Below, one piece after another: positions 44,818 to 54,239 of a stretch of DNA of 64,000 bases. Position 1 is the stretch's first letter, and the number at the start of each line of letters is the position of its first letter. Where the stretch lies: positions 26,937 through 90,936 of the forward strand of contig JAPOSR010000066.1 in assembly GCA_026709625.1 (NCBI GenBank). The letters run 5' to 3'. Under the pieces are notes generated by a model that worked only from the letters and a program-made list of their open reading frames with translations, searched no databases and was not told where the DNA came from. Position numbers and translations under genes: made by a program. Source of the DNA: Chloroflexota bacterium (GTDB lineage Bacteria; Chloroflexota; Anaerolineae; Aggregatilineales; Phototrophicaceae).

Positions 44818-45507
44818 CTAGTCTCTGGCTTCCACCACGATCTGATTATCACGAATGCTCGCTATTTCTGGCAGGATCTTGCCGCGCTTGCCCGGCGGCG
44901 ATGTTACGATGTAACTGGCGATGCGCAGTTGGCCGGGATTCATATCCAACGCGCAGACAACCGCTGTTTCGTCGCCCAAGGCGCCAGCATGCACCGTCCC
45001 GCGCAGCTTGCCCCACACAATGACATCACCAGCGGCGATGACCTTGGCACCGGGATTCACATCGCCAAAAACAACCACATGCCCCTCGCTGTGGATCGTC
45101 CGTCCCGAGCGCAAGGTGCGGCGAAAGATTACACCGCGCCCGCCGGCTTCTTCAGGGTTGGCGGGCATGGCTTCGGCATACCGGCGCGTTGACCTCGCTG
45201 GCGAACCATTGGAACTGGATTTTAGCTCTAGCGCTCGTGCCGACTGGCGCGTGGTGTCGCTATCGCTGCGCACCAGCGACAGGCTCAAGCCACGCCGTTC
45301 CAGCAGCGCTTTTAAGGAACTGAGTTCGTACTTTGGCACCGGGCGCGCGCCCAGCTCGACCACGATTGCCGCGCCAGTAAAAAAAGCCCGCTTGTCATCG
45401 ATGCGCCTGGCGAGCTCGTCGGTCACCGACTGCCATTTTTCGGTTGTGCTTAGCGAGATCAGCAAGCCGTCATTGCTGCCTTTGATCGCAATAAGTTCTT
45501 CTGGCAT
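44818..45507 (-). CDS. minC: Septum formation inhibitor MinC
   Basis: 229 residues from ATG 45507 (a GTG 12 bases earlier is an alternative). N-terminal domain begins IAIKGSNDGLLISL and includes FTGAAIVVELG. The C-terminal beta-helix domain, GVIFRRTLRSGRTIHSEGHVVVFGDVNPGAKVIAAGDVIVWGKLRGTVHAG, is the FtsZ/MinD-binding part. Variable Ser/Arg linker between. Stop 21 bases before minD. Confidence 0.93.
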   Translation of the reverse strand: MPEELIAIKGSNDGLLISLSTTEKWQSVTDELARRIDDKRAFFTGAAIVVELGARPVPKYELSSLKALLERRGLSLSLVRSDSDTTRQSARALELKSSSNGSPARSTRRYAEAMPANPEEAGGRGVIFRRTLRSGRTIHSEGHVVVFGDVNPGAKVIAAGDVIVWGKLRGTVHAGALGDETAVVCALDMNPGQLRIASYIVTSPPGKRGKILPEIASIRDNQIVVEARD

Positions 45508-45595
45508 ACGCGTTTGCACCCGCTCTCGACAGCCGCCACTGACACTATACTATACCTGGAACTGGAATTTACGCTTGCCTGCGCGGCGCTGATCA

Positions 45596-46693
45596 TCAAG
45601 TTTGCAGGATATCCAGCAGCAGCAGAGCCGGCAGCGCAATATACAGCGCCGAAACCAGATGTATCCACAGCCCGGCGCGATTGCGCAACGTCTTGTTTAC
45701 CCATTGGCTGATGGAATTGACCGCATAAGTCATCCAAATGACCTGGATGATGACCAGTGGCAGCAGCAGAATTTCACGATTGCTGCCAATATAGTTCAAG
45801 CCAAAGAGCATATAACTGGCGAAAGCGATGAGTGTCACTGTGCCCAGAGGCGGGTACCAGCGCGCCAGCCGCGCCACGCCCACGATGCTCAGCGCAATGC
45901 CCGCCCAGCCAAATTGCGCCAGCGGATATTCGCCCAGCGCCAGCCACCGGTGCGCGTCTCGCCAGCCCAGCGGCAGCAGCAAGGGCGAAGCCGCCAACAG
46001 ATAAGTCTGCGCGAGCAGGTATGCGCCAGCCGCCGCTATTGCCACGATCGCCAGCCAATACCAGCCGGGCAGCTGCGCATACGACAGCAGCAGGCTGAGC
46101 AGAATGGCCGGGGCAAACAGCGTCACCAGCGGGTCGTTCAGAGCGCCGATGGCGAAGAGCGCGGGAATGCCCGCCAGATGCCAGCGCTTTGGCGCCTGCG
46201 GTGGTTTGATGCCGGGTCTTGGATTTGTCAGTATCAGCATATCAATGAGCAAAAACAGCAGCCAGGCTGTCACCAGCACCGTCAGCCGCAAACTCTGCGC
46301 CAGGTTGATCTGGCTCCAGAAGATGACAGCGAAGAAGAGAATGCCCAGGCCGCGGGCAAGCTCATTGCGCTTGAGCAAAAAAGACGCGCACAATACGGCA
46401 AAGGCTGCAAACATTGCCGCCACGATGATGCTTGCCGGCTGTGTCACCGCTCCGCCAGCCTGCGACCAAAAAACCGGCGACAGGGTCAAGGCAAACCCGC
46501 CCGCTATCGAGGCAACCAGCCCCATAGGCCGCATGCTGGCTGTCACGCCCAAGACCGCCAGCGCCAAGCCAGTCGCGCGCGCGACCGTCGTTTGCCCCAA
46601 TGCCACCAGCAGCAGCCAGGCGCAGGTCGCGGTGAGGACAGCCGGTCCCCACTGGCGCAAATGCTGAATCTGGCGGGCTGTCAGGCGATTCAT
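45596..46693 (-). CDS. Polytopic membrane protein of unknown function inside the mre-min array
   Basis: 365 residues and about ten hydrophobic helices, with a basic N terminus (MNRLTARQIQHLRQWG). No SEDS, MraY, glycosyltransferase or transporter motif is recognised. Its start lies 2 bases after the mrdA stop and its end 88 bases before minC, so it is probably expressed with the elongation and division genes. Possibly a lipid-linked precursor or envelope factor, but this is guesswork from context. Confidence 0.7.
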   Translation of the reverse strand: MNRLTARQIQHLRQWGPAVLTATCAWLLLVALGQTTVARATGLALAVLGVTASMRPMGLVASIAGGFALTLSPVFWSQAGGAVTQPASIIVAAMFAAFAVLCASFLLKRNELARGLGILFFAVIFWSQINLAQSLRLTVLVTAWLLFLLIDMLILTNPRPGIKPPQAPKRWHLAGIPALFAIGALNDPLVTLFAPAILLSLLLSYAQLPGWYWLAIVAIAAAGAYLLAQTYLLAASPLLLPLGWRDAHRWLALGEYPLAQFGWAGIALSIVGVARLARWYPPLGTVTLIAFASYMLFGLNYIGSNREILLLPLVIIQVIWMTYAVNSISQWVNKTLRNRAGLWIHLVSALYIALPALLLLDILQT

Positions 46694-46695
46694 AT

Positions 46696-48990
46696 CTAAA
46701 TGCCGCTCGCCGTGGGTGGCATATCGCCGCGTATGGATTGCAGGCGAAAGTATTCTTCCATCGTCTTGCGCACGATCGGCAAAGCCACCTGCGAACCCTC
46801 GCCGCCATTATAGACGAAGGCGATCAGAATGATTTCCGGGTCATCGTAGGGCGCATAGCCTGTATACCAGGCATGGGCGGGCCATTGCCCGGGCACGCAC
46901 AGATTCAACGGCCGAGCGATGTCGTCGCAGTATTCTGCGGTGCCGGTCTTGCCCGCCACTTCCACGAAGGGCAGGGCGGCGGGAGCGGCTGTTCCGCCTT
47001 CGCCAATAACCGCCTCGCGCATGCCCTCTTGCACCACATCCAGCGTCGGCTGCGACAAGAAAGGCGGGATGTAAGGCTCGCTGGGACCCCGAAAACGCAC
47101 GCGCTGGCACACCGAGCCATTGAAGCTGTAATTCAACGGAATGTGGATGCGATAGCTGTGCAGGTCTTCGATGCCAGGATCAGGATTGAGGTCGACTGTG
47201 TTTCGGTAGCCAGCGGGATCGCAGCGGAAGGGATCGTACCATTGCGAATCGGGTTCGCAGGTGCAAGCCAGGCTGGTTTCGCGCTTCATCAGCATATCTT
47301 CCAATAGCAGCAGCGTCAGATCTTCGCCTGCCGCCAGCTGGTCGCGGTTGAGGGTGCGCAAGATTTTGGGCTGGAATGCCTCGATGACCTCGCGCTCTTC
47401 GTCCAAAAAATCGCGGATGATGGTCGGCTGATACAATACGCCCCCATTGATGGTCGCGGCGACCGCAGCGACCAGCTGCAGCGGCGTCACATTGACATAG
47501 CCCTGCCCGAATGAAGCGTTGTAGGTGTCGCCGGTCGACCAGCTTTCGCCTTCGTTGCGGCGCTTCCAGTCGGGGTCGGGCATGCGGTTGGGATTTTCGA
47601 AAGGCAGCTCGATGCCCAGTTCGCTGCCGATTCCAAATGCTGTCCCATAGCGAAACAGGTCGTTGATGCCCAATCCACCGGGGCGGATCGTCTGCGCCGA
47701 CAGGTTGGGGTTGCCGCCGCCGATTTGATAAAAATAGACATCACAGCTCCAGGCGATGCCACTGACCATATCGACTCGCCCATGCCCGCTGCGCAGCCAG
47801 CAGACAAATCGCTGCGACGCGGCGCGGTCGTTGGGCGCATAACGATTTTCCAGCAGCAGCTGCCCTTCAGCCAGCAGCTGCGTATTTGGGTCGATAATCT
47901 GTTCTTCGAGCACAGCGGCGGCGGTGATGATCTTCCAAACCGAGCCGGGCGGATACTTGCTTTTGATGGTGTTGTTGACCAGAGGGCGCAGCGGGTCGGC
48001 CGCCACATCCAGATAATACTCGCCGTCGATGGCGCGGGCAAAGCGCGAATTGTCATAACTGGGGTAGCTGACCAGCGCCAGGACTTCGCCAGTGCGGGGG
48101 ACCATGGCGATCACCACGCCCTGCTGCGAGATGACGCGCCCAGCCTGGCTGTTAAGTATTTGCAGCTGGTCGATCAGCGCCTGTTGGGCAAAAGCCTGCA
48201 GCTCGCTGTCAATCGTCAAGCGCACATTCTGCCCGGGCTGGGGGTCGAGCTGGTTAATAACCTGGATGACTTCGCCAGCGACATCAACTTCGCGCAAGAT
48301 GCGGCCGCGCACACCCGCCAGCCGATTTTCCAGATAGCGCTCGATGCCTTCATACCCGATGCGGTCGAAAGCTGGATTGTATCCCTGCTCCCGCAGCTGC
48401 TCGGCTTCTTCCGCTGGGATAGGCCCCATGTAACCGATAATGTGCGTCGTCAGTTCGCCGGTCGGGTATTCGCGCACGGCAACCGGCTCAATGTCGACGC
48501 CGGGCATAAAAATGCGCTCTTCGAGGATTTGCAGGGCTGTCAGCTGTGGCACATCCTGGGCGACGATGACCGGGCTGAAAGGCGCGATGCCTTCGCCTTC
48601 TGCGACCAGGTCTTCCAGGCTGCGCACGAAGCCGCCAGCCTGCGCCGCGATATCGCGCGTTGGCGGCACACCAACCAGCGCCGAGAGGCGATTGTACACA
48701 GCCAACTCGGCATCGACATCGTCAGGCAGCTGCGCCGGCGTGATAATGACATTGTAGGCGGGCACATTGAATGCCAGACGCGCATCGTTGCGGTCGAAGA
48801 TCGCCCCGCGCCGCGCGGCAATCGGCAATTCACTTAAGCGGTTTTCGTCTGCGGCTGCGTTGAACTCGTCATAGCGAACGATTTGCAGCTCATACATGCG
48901 CAGTCCGAAGATGAGAAACACGGCAACGATGACGGCTTGAAAGAAAGTGAGACGCCAAGTCTGGAAAGGCACCAAGCGGCTGCTTTTCAC
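46696..48990 (-). CDS. mrdA: Penicillin-binding protein 2 (MrdA, class B transpeptidase)
   Basis: 764 residues from GTG 48990 with GGAGG 5 bases upstream; its start overlaps the mreD stop. One N-terminal helix (residues ~14-34), a PBP dimer domain (AARRGAIFDRNDARLAF), then the transpeptidase with S350-x-x-K in PPGSVWKI, SCD at 415-417 and KTGTAEY near the C terminus. Residues ~575-640 hold a Cys-containing insertion (LACTCEPDSQWYDPFRCDP) not seen in the E. coli protein. It cross-links sidewall peptidoglycan with RodA. Confidence 0.94.
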   Translation of the reverse strand: MKSSRLVPFQTWRLTFFQAVIVAVFLIFGLRMYELQIVRYDEFNAAADENRLSELPIAARRGAIFDRNDARLAFNVPAYNVIITPAQLPDDVDAELAVYNRLSALVGVPPTRDIAAQAGGFVRSLEDLVAEGEGIAPFSPVIVAQDVPQLTALQILEERIFMPGVDIEPVAVREYPTGELTTHIIGYMGPIPAEEAEQLREQGYNPAFDRIGYEGIERYLENRLAGVRGRILREVDVAGEVIQVINQLDPQPGQNVRLTIDSELQAFAQQALIDQLQILNSQAGRVISQQGVVIAMVPRTGEVLALVSYPSYDNSRFARAIDGEYYLDVAADPLRPLVNNTIKSKYPPGSVWKIITAAAVLEEQIIDPNTQLLAEGQLLLENRYAPNDRAASQRFVCWLRSGHGRVDMVSGIAWSCDVYFYQIGGGNPNLSAQTIRPGGLGINDLFRYGTAFGIGSELGIELPFENPNRMPDPDWKRRNEGESWSTGDTYNASFGQGYVNVTPLQLVAAVAATINGGVLYQPTIIRDFLDEEREVIEAFQPKILRTLNRDQLAAGEDLTLLLLEDMLMKRETSLACTCEPDSQWYDPFRCDPAGYRNTVDLNPDPGIEDLHSYRIHIPLNYSFNGSVCQRVRFRGPSEPYIPPFLSQPTLDVVQEGMREAVIGEGGTAAPAALPFVEVAGKTGTAEYCDDIARPLNLCVPGQWPAHAWYTGYAPYDDPEIILIAFVYNGGEGSQVALPIVRKTMEEYFRLQSIRGDMPPTASGI

Positions 48991-49574
48991 ATTTGCCTCC
49001 GTGCGCCAGGCGTCTGCGACAGACCTTGCGGCGCGATCTGCAACCCGCCTTCCAGCCGACGCTGAACAACGCGCACTATGGCGAACAGCGGCAGCACAGC
49101 GACGAGGTTATAAACTAGCGTCGGCAACAGCACGAAGCGGCCAACCGCCCACAAATCGTAAGTATAGCCCAGCAAAACCAGCGCCGCATAGGTGTAGGCG
49201 GTCATGAAGAGCGTCGCGACAGCCGCCATCGCCAGCAGCAGGACAACCCGCGCGCGCAGCAGTTGTTGCGACAGGCGATTGATTGCATAGACCATAATCA
49301 GCAGCGCAGCCGAAGTCGCGCCCAGCGGCAAGACCGAGAGCAGGTCGAGCGCGATGCCGCCAACAAATGCCCAGGCATAGCTTTCGGTCAGGCTGGCTTG
49401 CAGCGACCAACAAAGAACCAGCAGCGTCACCAGGCTCAGCTGTCCGCGCGCGCCTGCCAGCAGCGGCAGGGCAAAGCCGCCCAGCTCCATCACAACTGTC
49501 AGCGCCTGGGGCAGCAAACTGGCGGAAAGCGCGGTTGCCACGCCCAAGACAAGAATAGACAGGTAGCGTCGCAT
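48987..49574 (-). CDS. mreD: Rod shape-determining protein MreD
   Basis: 195 residues from ATG 49574, five to six helices. Hydrophobicity pattern, size and position between mreC and mrdA identify it; SYAWAFVGGIALDLLSVLPLGATSA is the conserved central helix pair with the Asp-Leu motif. One base after the mreC stop; its own stop overlaps mrdA. The C-terminal 20 residues are basic. Confidence 0.88.
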   Translation of the reverse strand: MRRYLSILVLGVATALSASLLPQALTVVMELGGFALPLLAGARGQLSLVTLLVLCWSLQASLTESYAWAFVGGIALDLLSVLPLGATSAALLIMVYAINRLSQQLLRARVVLLLAMAAVATLFMTAYTYAALVLLGYTYDLWAVGRFVLLPTLVYNLVAVLPLFAIVRVVQRRLEGGLQIAPQGLSQTPGARRQM

Positions 49575-49575
49575 A

Positions 49576-50427
49576 TCAGCCGCCGGCGTTCTCAGCAAAT
49601 GCCGAAAAATCGATCGACTCGAAGCTGGTCGCCACCAGCACAAATTCCAGCGAAGCAAAGTCGATCAGGCTGCGCACTTCCGCTTCCTGAAAGAGTTCAA
49701 ATTCAAATTGGCGGACGCTGGTGACCTGCCCGACCACGACATCGGCGGGAAAGTTGCCGCCCAAGCCCGAGGTGATGACCAAGTCGCCTTGGCGGATCTC
49801 TTCGTCCAGGTCGACCATGGTCAGCCGCAGCGCGCCCGATGCCTGGCCGATGATGCTGCCATGCGCGCGGGTGGTCTGCAGGCGCGAGCTGACCGAGCTG
49901 TTTTCATCGGTGATCAACTGCACCTGCGCGGCATTGGCGCCGACATCAACAATCCGCCCCACCAGCCCCAACTCAGTGGTGACAGGCATGCCGACAGCGA
50001 TGCCGTCTCGGGTGCCGCGATTGATGATGATATTGCGCGCGATGCCTGTCTGCTCGACGGCAATAACATCGGCGGTGATGAACGCTTGGTCGTCCAATGC
50101 CGATATGTAACCCAACAGACTGACCAGCCGTTCATAGTCGCTGGCGGCTTCGCGCAGGCGGATCAGCTCAACCTGGCGGCGCGCCAGTTGTTCTTCCAGC
50201 TCGGCGATGCGGCTCTGCGCGTTTCCCCAGTCATTAAGCGATTCCAAAGCGCTGTTGACAGTCAACGATATGCGATTAAACAGCCCTGCCAAGCCAGTCA
50301 GCGGCGCGGCAGCGACATCTTCGACAGGCGCAAGCGCGCCGGCGATGCTCAGCGTCATCAATATGGCGCACAAAGTGAGCATTAGCAGCAGACTCAGCAA
50401 TCGACCGGGACGCGCTAGAGATCGCAC
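49576..50427 (-). CDS. mreC: Rod shape-determining protein MreC
   Basis: 283 residues from GTG 50427, chosen because GAGGA lies 8 bases upstream (a TTG at 50460 is in frame). One helix near the N terminus, then a coiled coil (SALESLNDWGNAQSRIAELEEQLARRQVELIRLREA) and the beta domain with NRGTRDGIAVGMPVTTELGLVGRIVDVG and GDLVITSGLGGNFPADVVVGQVTSV. It links MreB to periplasmic PBPs. 163 bases separate it from mreB. Confidence 0.93.
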   Translation of the reverse strand: MRSLARPGRLLSLLLMLTLCAILMTLSIAGALAPVEDVAAAPLTGLAGLFNRISLTVNSALESLNDWGNAQSRIAELEEQLARRQVELIRLREAASDYERLVSLLGYISALDDQAFITADVIAVEQTGIARNIIINRGTRDGIAVGMPVTTELGLVGRIVDVGANAAQVQLITDENSSVSSRLQTTRAHGSIIGQASGALRLTMVDLDEEIRQGDLVITSGLGGNFPADVVVGQVTSVRQFEFELFQEAEVRSLIDFASLEFVLVATSFESIDFSAFAENAGG

Positions 50428-50590
50428 GCGGACATCCTCGCTACGAATCGGAATGCGCAAGTTTCACAACTTGAGTCTAACACAGCCTGCAAAGAATGGA
50501 TCTAGGAGCGAGGCGGCGACCTGGCCGTCAGCCCCTGCGCCAATCCTTTGTGCTTCTGTGGCAAACGATACAATGCGACAGCCCGGCGTG

Positions 50591-51652
50591 TCAGTGCTTG
50601 GTGCTGCCGCGTTCGGGGCCAGTCAGCAGCCGCCGCAGGTTGTTGTAATCTTCCAGAACGCGGCCCGCGCCACGCGCCACGCAGGTCATGGCGTCTTCTG
50701 CCAGCCAGCAGCGGATGTTGACTTCTTCGCGCAGCCGCTCGCCCAGACCACGCAGTTGTCCGCCGCCGCCCGCCAGGGTGATGCCGCTTTCCATCAGGTC
50801 GGCGACCAGCTCTGGCGGCGTATCGTCCAGGGCGTCCTTGACTGTATCGATAATGATATTGACCGAGCCGCCAATGGCATCGCGGATTTCGATCGAACTG
50901 ACTTCGACCGAGTCGGGCAAGCCGGTCGTCAGATTCCGTCCCTTGACTGTGTAAGTCCGCTCTTGGGGCAGGGGATAGGCCGAGCCGATGTCGATCTTGG
51001 CTTTTTCCGCGCTTGGCTCGCCGATGAGCAGATTGTGTTTGTTGCGCATGTGCTGGACGATGTCCTCGTCCATCTCGTCGCCAGCCACGCGAATGGAACG
51101 GCTGATGACGATGCCGCCCAGTGAAAAGAGCGCGATTTCTGTGGTGCCGCCGCCTATATCGACCACCATGCTGCCGCGCGTTTCCAACACCGGCAGGTTG
51201 GCACCGATGGCAGCAGCCACTGGCTCTTCGATGAGGTGGGCTTCGCGCGCGCCGGCATCCAGAGTCGCTTCGATCACAGCGCGCTTTTCCACCTCGGTTA
51301 CGCCACTGGGGATGCCAACCACGACGCGCGGACGCGGCACCGGCACCCAGCTTTGTTCGTGCGCCTTTTTGATGAGGTAATCGAGCATGCGCGCGGTGAT
51401 TTCATACTCGCTGATAACGCCATCGCGCACGGGACGCACGATGACGATGTCGCGCGGATTCTTGCTCCACATCTCTTTTGCGCGGGCGCCGACTTCAATA
51501 GGCGCCCGCGTCCGCCGGTCGACAGCCACAAATGAAGGCTCGTTGATGACGATGCCCTGCCCGCGCACATAGACCAGCGTGTAGGCTGTGCCCAAGTCTA
51601 TGCCGATGTCGAGCGAAAACAGCCCGAACAGAAAATCCAGAGGGCTAAGCAC
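50591..51652 (-). CDS. mreB: Rod shape-determining protein MreB (actin homologue)
   Basis: 353 residues from GTG 51652 with GGGAG upstream; sequence further 5' is non-coding and overlaps tilS antisense. Actin-fold signatures: IGIDLGTAYTLVYV (phosphate 1), MVVDIGGGTTEIALFSLGGIV (phosphate 2), and LAGGGGQLRGLGERL (adenosine). Polymerises at the membrane to guide sidewall synthesis. Lead gene of the mre-mrd-min array with a consensus -10 upstream. Confidence 0.97.
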   Translation of the reverse strand: MLSPLDFLFGLFSLDIGIDLGTAYTLVYVRGQGIVINEPSFVAVDRRTRAPIEVGARAKEMWSKNPRDIVIVRPVRDGVISEYEITARMLDYLIKKAHEQSWVPVPRPRVVVGIPSGVTEVEKRAVIEATLDAGAREAHLIEEPVAAAIGANLPVLETRGSMVVDIGGGTTEIALFSLGGIVISRSIRVAGDEMDEDIVQHMRNKHNLLIGEPSAEKAKIDIGSAYPLPQERTYTVKGRNLTTGLPDSVEVSSIEIRDAIGGSVNIIIDTVKDALDDTPPELVADLMESGITLAGGGGQLRGLGERLREEVNIRCWLAEDAMTCVARGAGRVLEDYNNLRRLLTGPERGSTKH

Positions 51653-51685
51653 GGATGACTCCCAACCAGCGCGCCAACGAAGCGA

Positions 51686-51694
51686 ATTATAGCA
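51686..51694 (-). promoter_or_regulatory. Extended -10 promoter of the mreB array
   Basis: On the minus strand the perfect -10 TATAAT (51691-51686) is preceded by TGC, an extended -10. A -35-like TTGGGC lies 15 bases upstream, shorter than usual, so the extended -10 probably dominates. About 34 bases separate it from the mreB GTG. Confidence 0.6.
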
Positions 51695-51818
51695 CAGCTT
51701 GAGATTGCCCAAGTTTCGCCGCTTGTCCACAATGGCGCGGAAACTTGCGCTAGGCTTGGCATGTCCAATTTCGCAGGTTTCGCTGGGAGGCGCGGCCGCC
51801 TCGCAAGGAGCGCAAACG

Positions 51819-53234
51819 ATGAAGACTCTCCGTGGTTGCAAATTGCGCAGCGAGCTGTGGAAGGCGCTGCGACAACCTGGCGCGCTGGACGACGCGGCTG
51901 GGCTGGTCGTGGCTGTGTCGGGCGGCGCCGACTCAGTCGCGCTGCTGCATGCCCTGCGCGGCTTGCAAGGCCAGCTCGGCATCGCGTTGCATGTCGCTTC
52001 GCTGGACCATGGCCTCCGCGGCGAGGCTGGGGCGCGAGACCTGGCCTTCGTCGCTGCGCTCGCGGCGGAGTGGCGGCTGCCATGCGCCTTGGATGCTGTC
52101 GATGTGCCGCGGCTGTCGCGGGAATGGGGAATTGGCATCGAGGCGGCGGGGCGGCGGGCTCGCTACAATTTCCTGACGCAGGTGGCAGCGCGGCTGGATA
52201 TTGACTGCGTGGCTGTCGCGCATCATGCCGACGATCAAGCAGAAACCATACTCATGCATATGGCGCGCGGCAGTGGCTTGCGCGGCTTGCGGGGAATGCG
52301 CCCGGCATCAACTTTGCCCGGCTGCCCGGCCATCCGCTTGCTGCGTCCGCTGTTGGGCTGTTCGCGCGCTGATATTGAAGCGTACTGCGCCCAGTACAAG
52401 CTGGCTTATTGTACGGACGTCAGCAACAGCGACCCGCGCTATCGGCGCAATTACATCCGCAGCGAGATCATCCCGCGTCTGCAAATGCTGAATCCGGCGG
52501 CAGCGCGCGCATTGCAGCGGCTGAGCGAATCGGCTGCGGTCGACGATGAATTTATCCGCCAGCAGTTCTCGGAAATTGTCGAGCCCGCCGCAAGCAAAAC
52601 GCCCGACAGATGGCGCATTGGCAAAGCGGCTTACTTTTCGCTGCATGCGGCGTTGCGAAGGCGCTTCTTGTTGGCTGCGGTTCAAAAACTGACGGAGGGC
52701 TCGGCTGGGTTGATGCACGATCTCGTCATTGAGCTGGATGCCTGGGCGCGGGCAGCTCGCGTCGGCGCTTGTCGCGATGTCGGGGCGGGCATCCAACTGC
52801 GCTGTGACTATGACGCGCTGGTGGTCGAAAAGCGCGGCGCAATGCCAGAAGCGGGTCGCTACCGACTGATTCCGCAAGAAACCAATATCAAGCTGGCGGC
52901 GGGGCAAGCTGTGTCGCTGGGCGGGATTCGCTTGCGCGTTGCGCCAGAGATCGAGGCGCAGCGGCTTGCCAGCCTGCAGCTGTCGGCCTCTGCTGAACTT
53001 TGCCTGCGCACGCGGCGCAAGGGCGAGGTTTTCAAACCCAGAGGCATGGGCGGTCGTTCGCGCAGGCTCAAGGATTGGATGATTGACCGCAAGATCCCGC
53101 GACTGCTGCGCGACCAGATTCCCTTGCTCTGCGCCGATGAGGCGGTTGTCGCTATCTGCCTGGCCGATACCTGGCATCTTGCCGAGACCGCCCCGCCAGC
53201 CGCCGCTCCCTGCGTCATCGTCCTTTTGGACTGA
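51819..53234 (+). CDS. tilS: tRNA(Ile)-lysidine synthase
   Basis: 471 residues from ATG 51819 with AAGGAG 8 bases upstream. The PP-loop SGGADSVALLHAL binds ATP; the N-type domain also has HHADDQAETILMHMARGSGLRGL. The C-terminal domain contains KGEVFKPRGMGGRSRRLKDWMIDRKIPR, diagnostic of TilS. It converts C34 to lysidine in tRNA-Ile(CAU), changing decoding from AUG to AUA. Divergent from mreB. Confidence 0.95.
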   Translation: MKTLRGCKLRSELWKALRQPGALDDAAGLVVAVSGGADSVALLHALRGLQGQLGIALHVASLDHGLRGEAGARDLAFVAALAAEWRLPCALDAVDVPRLSREWGIGIEAAGRRARYNFLTQVAARLDIDCVAVAHHADDQAETILMHMARGSGLRGLRGMRPASTLPGCPAIRLLRPLLGCSRADIEAYCAQYKLAYCTDVSNSDPRYRRNYIRSEIIPRLQMLNPAAARALQRLSESAAVDDEFIRQQFSEIVEPAASKTPDRWRIGKAAYFSLHAALRRRFLLAAVQKLTEGSAGLMHDLVIELDAWARAARVGACRDVGAGIQLRCDYDALVVEKRGAMPEAGRYRLIPQETNIKLAAGQAVSLGGIRLRVAPEIEAQRLASLQLSASAELCLRTRRKGEVFKPRGMGGRSRRLKDWMIDRKIPRLLRDQIPLLCADEAVVAICLADTWHLAETAPPAAAPCVIVLLD

Positions 53235-53257
53235 CGAGCCGGCATCATCGGCTGCAT

Positions 53258-53286
53258 TTGGGCGGGGCCGGCAATCCCGCTATACT
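53258..53286 (+). promoter_or_regulatory. Promoter of the response regulator gene
   Basis: TTGGGC (53258-53263) and TATACT (53281-53286) with 17-base spacing, about 36 bases before the ATG. Confidence 0.55.
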
Positions 53287-53321
53287 ACAGCTTAAACATT
53301 GTCTGCGAGGCGCTTCGCGAT

Positions 53322-54161
53322 ATGGCAGACAGACAGCTTATGCGATTGCTGTTGGTTGTCGCCGATGACGTCAGCCGCTACACGTTGCGCATGACCTTGC
53401 AGCGCGAGGGCTATGTCGTCGACGAGGCAGCCAACGGCGAGGCGGCGCTGGAAAGTTTCCACAGACAGGACTTCGACCTCGTGCTGGCTGATATTGACCT
53501 GCCGGGCATGGATGGCTTTGCGTTGTTGCGCGGCCTCAAACAACACTCGCCGGATGTGGTGGTGATCTTGATGTCGGCTGACGCGGACCTCCGCCATGCC
53601 GTGCAAGCGCTGCGTGCCGGAGCCGGCGACTTTTTGCTTATGCCCTGCGCCAGCGATGAGTTGCGCGCCAGTGTCGAGCTGGGCATGGCGAGCGCCCGCA
53701 GCAAAATGCGCCAGCGCCGGCTGCTGGCTGCCATCGAACAGAATGCCGCTCAACTCACAGCCGAGCTCGCGAGCCCAGACCGCGCCGCGGAACAGCCGAC
53801 CGCGAATTTGCGAGACCTTCGTCAACTGCCGCCGATGCGCAGACATGTCATTCGCTTGGGCCCATTTGAGTTGGCGCCGGGCCGCTACGAAGTCGCCGCT
53901 GGCGAGGCAAGCGCCAGTTTGACGCCCACCGAGTTCGACCTGCTGCTGTATTTGGCTGCCCAGCGCGACCGTGTCGTGCCCTGCAGCGAGCTGGTGCGCG
54001 AGGTGCGTGGCTATCATGTCGAAGAGCCAGAAGCCCGCGAAGTCATCCGACCGCATATCAGCAATCTGCGCCGCAAGCTCAAAGATTTGGACAATGCCAA
54101 TATGATCGTCAATGTGCGCGGCTCGGGCTATCGTCTGATCGCCGATGCGCAAGACGATTGA
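53322..54161 (+). CDS. OmpR/PhoB-family response regulator with atypical receiver
   Basis: 279 residues. Receiver domain (about 8-122) has the acidic pair Asp15-Asp16, phosphoacceptor Asp57 in ADIDLPGMDG and switch Ser85, but the conserved Lys of the KPF loop is Met (LLMPCAS, position 107). A linker (125-170) leads to a winged-helix DNA-binding domain: FELAPGRYEVAAGE, LTPTEFDLLLYLA, IRPHISNLRRKL, NVRGSGYRL. It binds DNA as a dimer and probably regulates transcription. No kinase gene is adjacent, so it is an orphan; ATG 53340 is an alternative start. Confidence 0.88.
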   Translation: MADRQLMRLLLVVADDVSRYTLRMTLQREGYVVDEAANGEAALESFHRQDFDLVLADIDLPGMDGFALLRGLKQHSPDVVVILMSADADLRHAVQALRAGAGDFLLMPCASDELRASVELGMASARSKMRQRRLLAAIEQNAAQLTAELASPDRAAEQPTANLRDLRQLPPMRRHVIRLGPFELAPGRYEVAAGEASASLTPTEFDLLLYLAAQRDRVVPCSELVREVRGYHVEEPEAREVIRPHISNLRRKLKDLDNANMIVNVRGSGYRLIADAQDD

Positions 54162-54239
54162 AATCCATCATCCATTCGCCGCAATATCTGCTAAGCTAGC
54201 GCCGGTTTTTTCGGGCTCTATGCCGCCGGCGAGGTTTGT

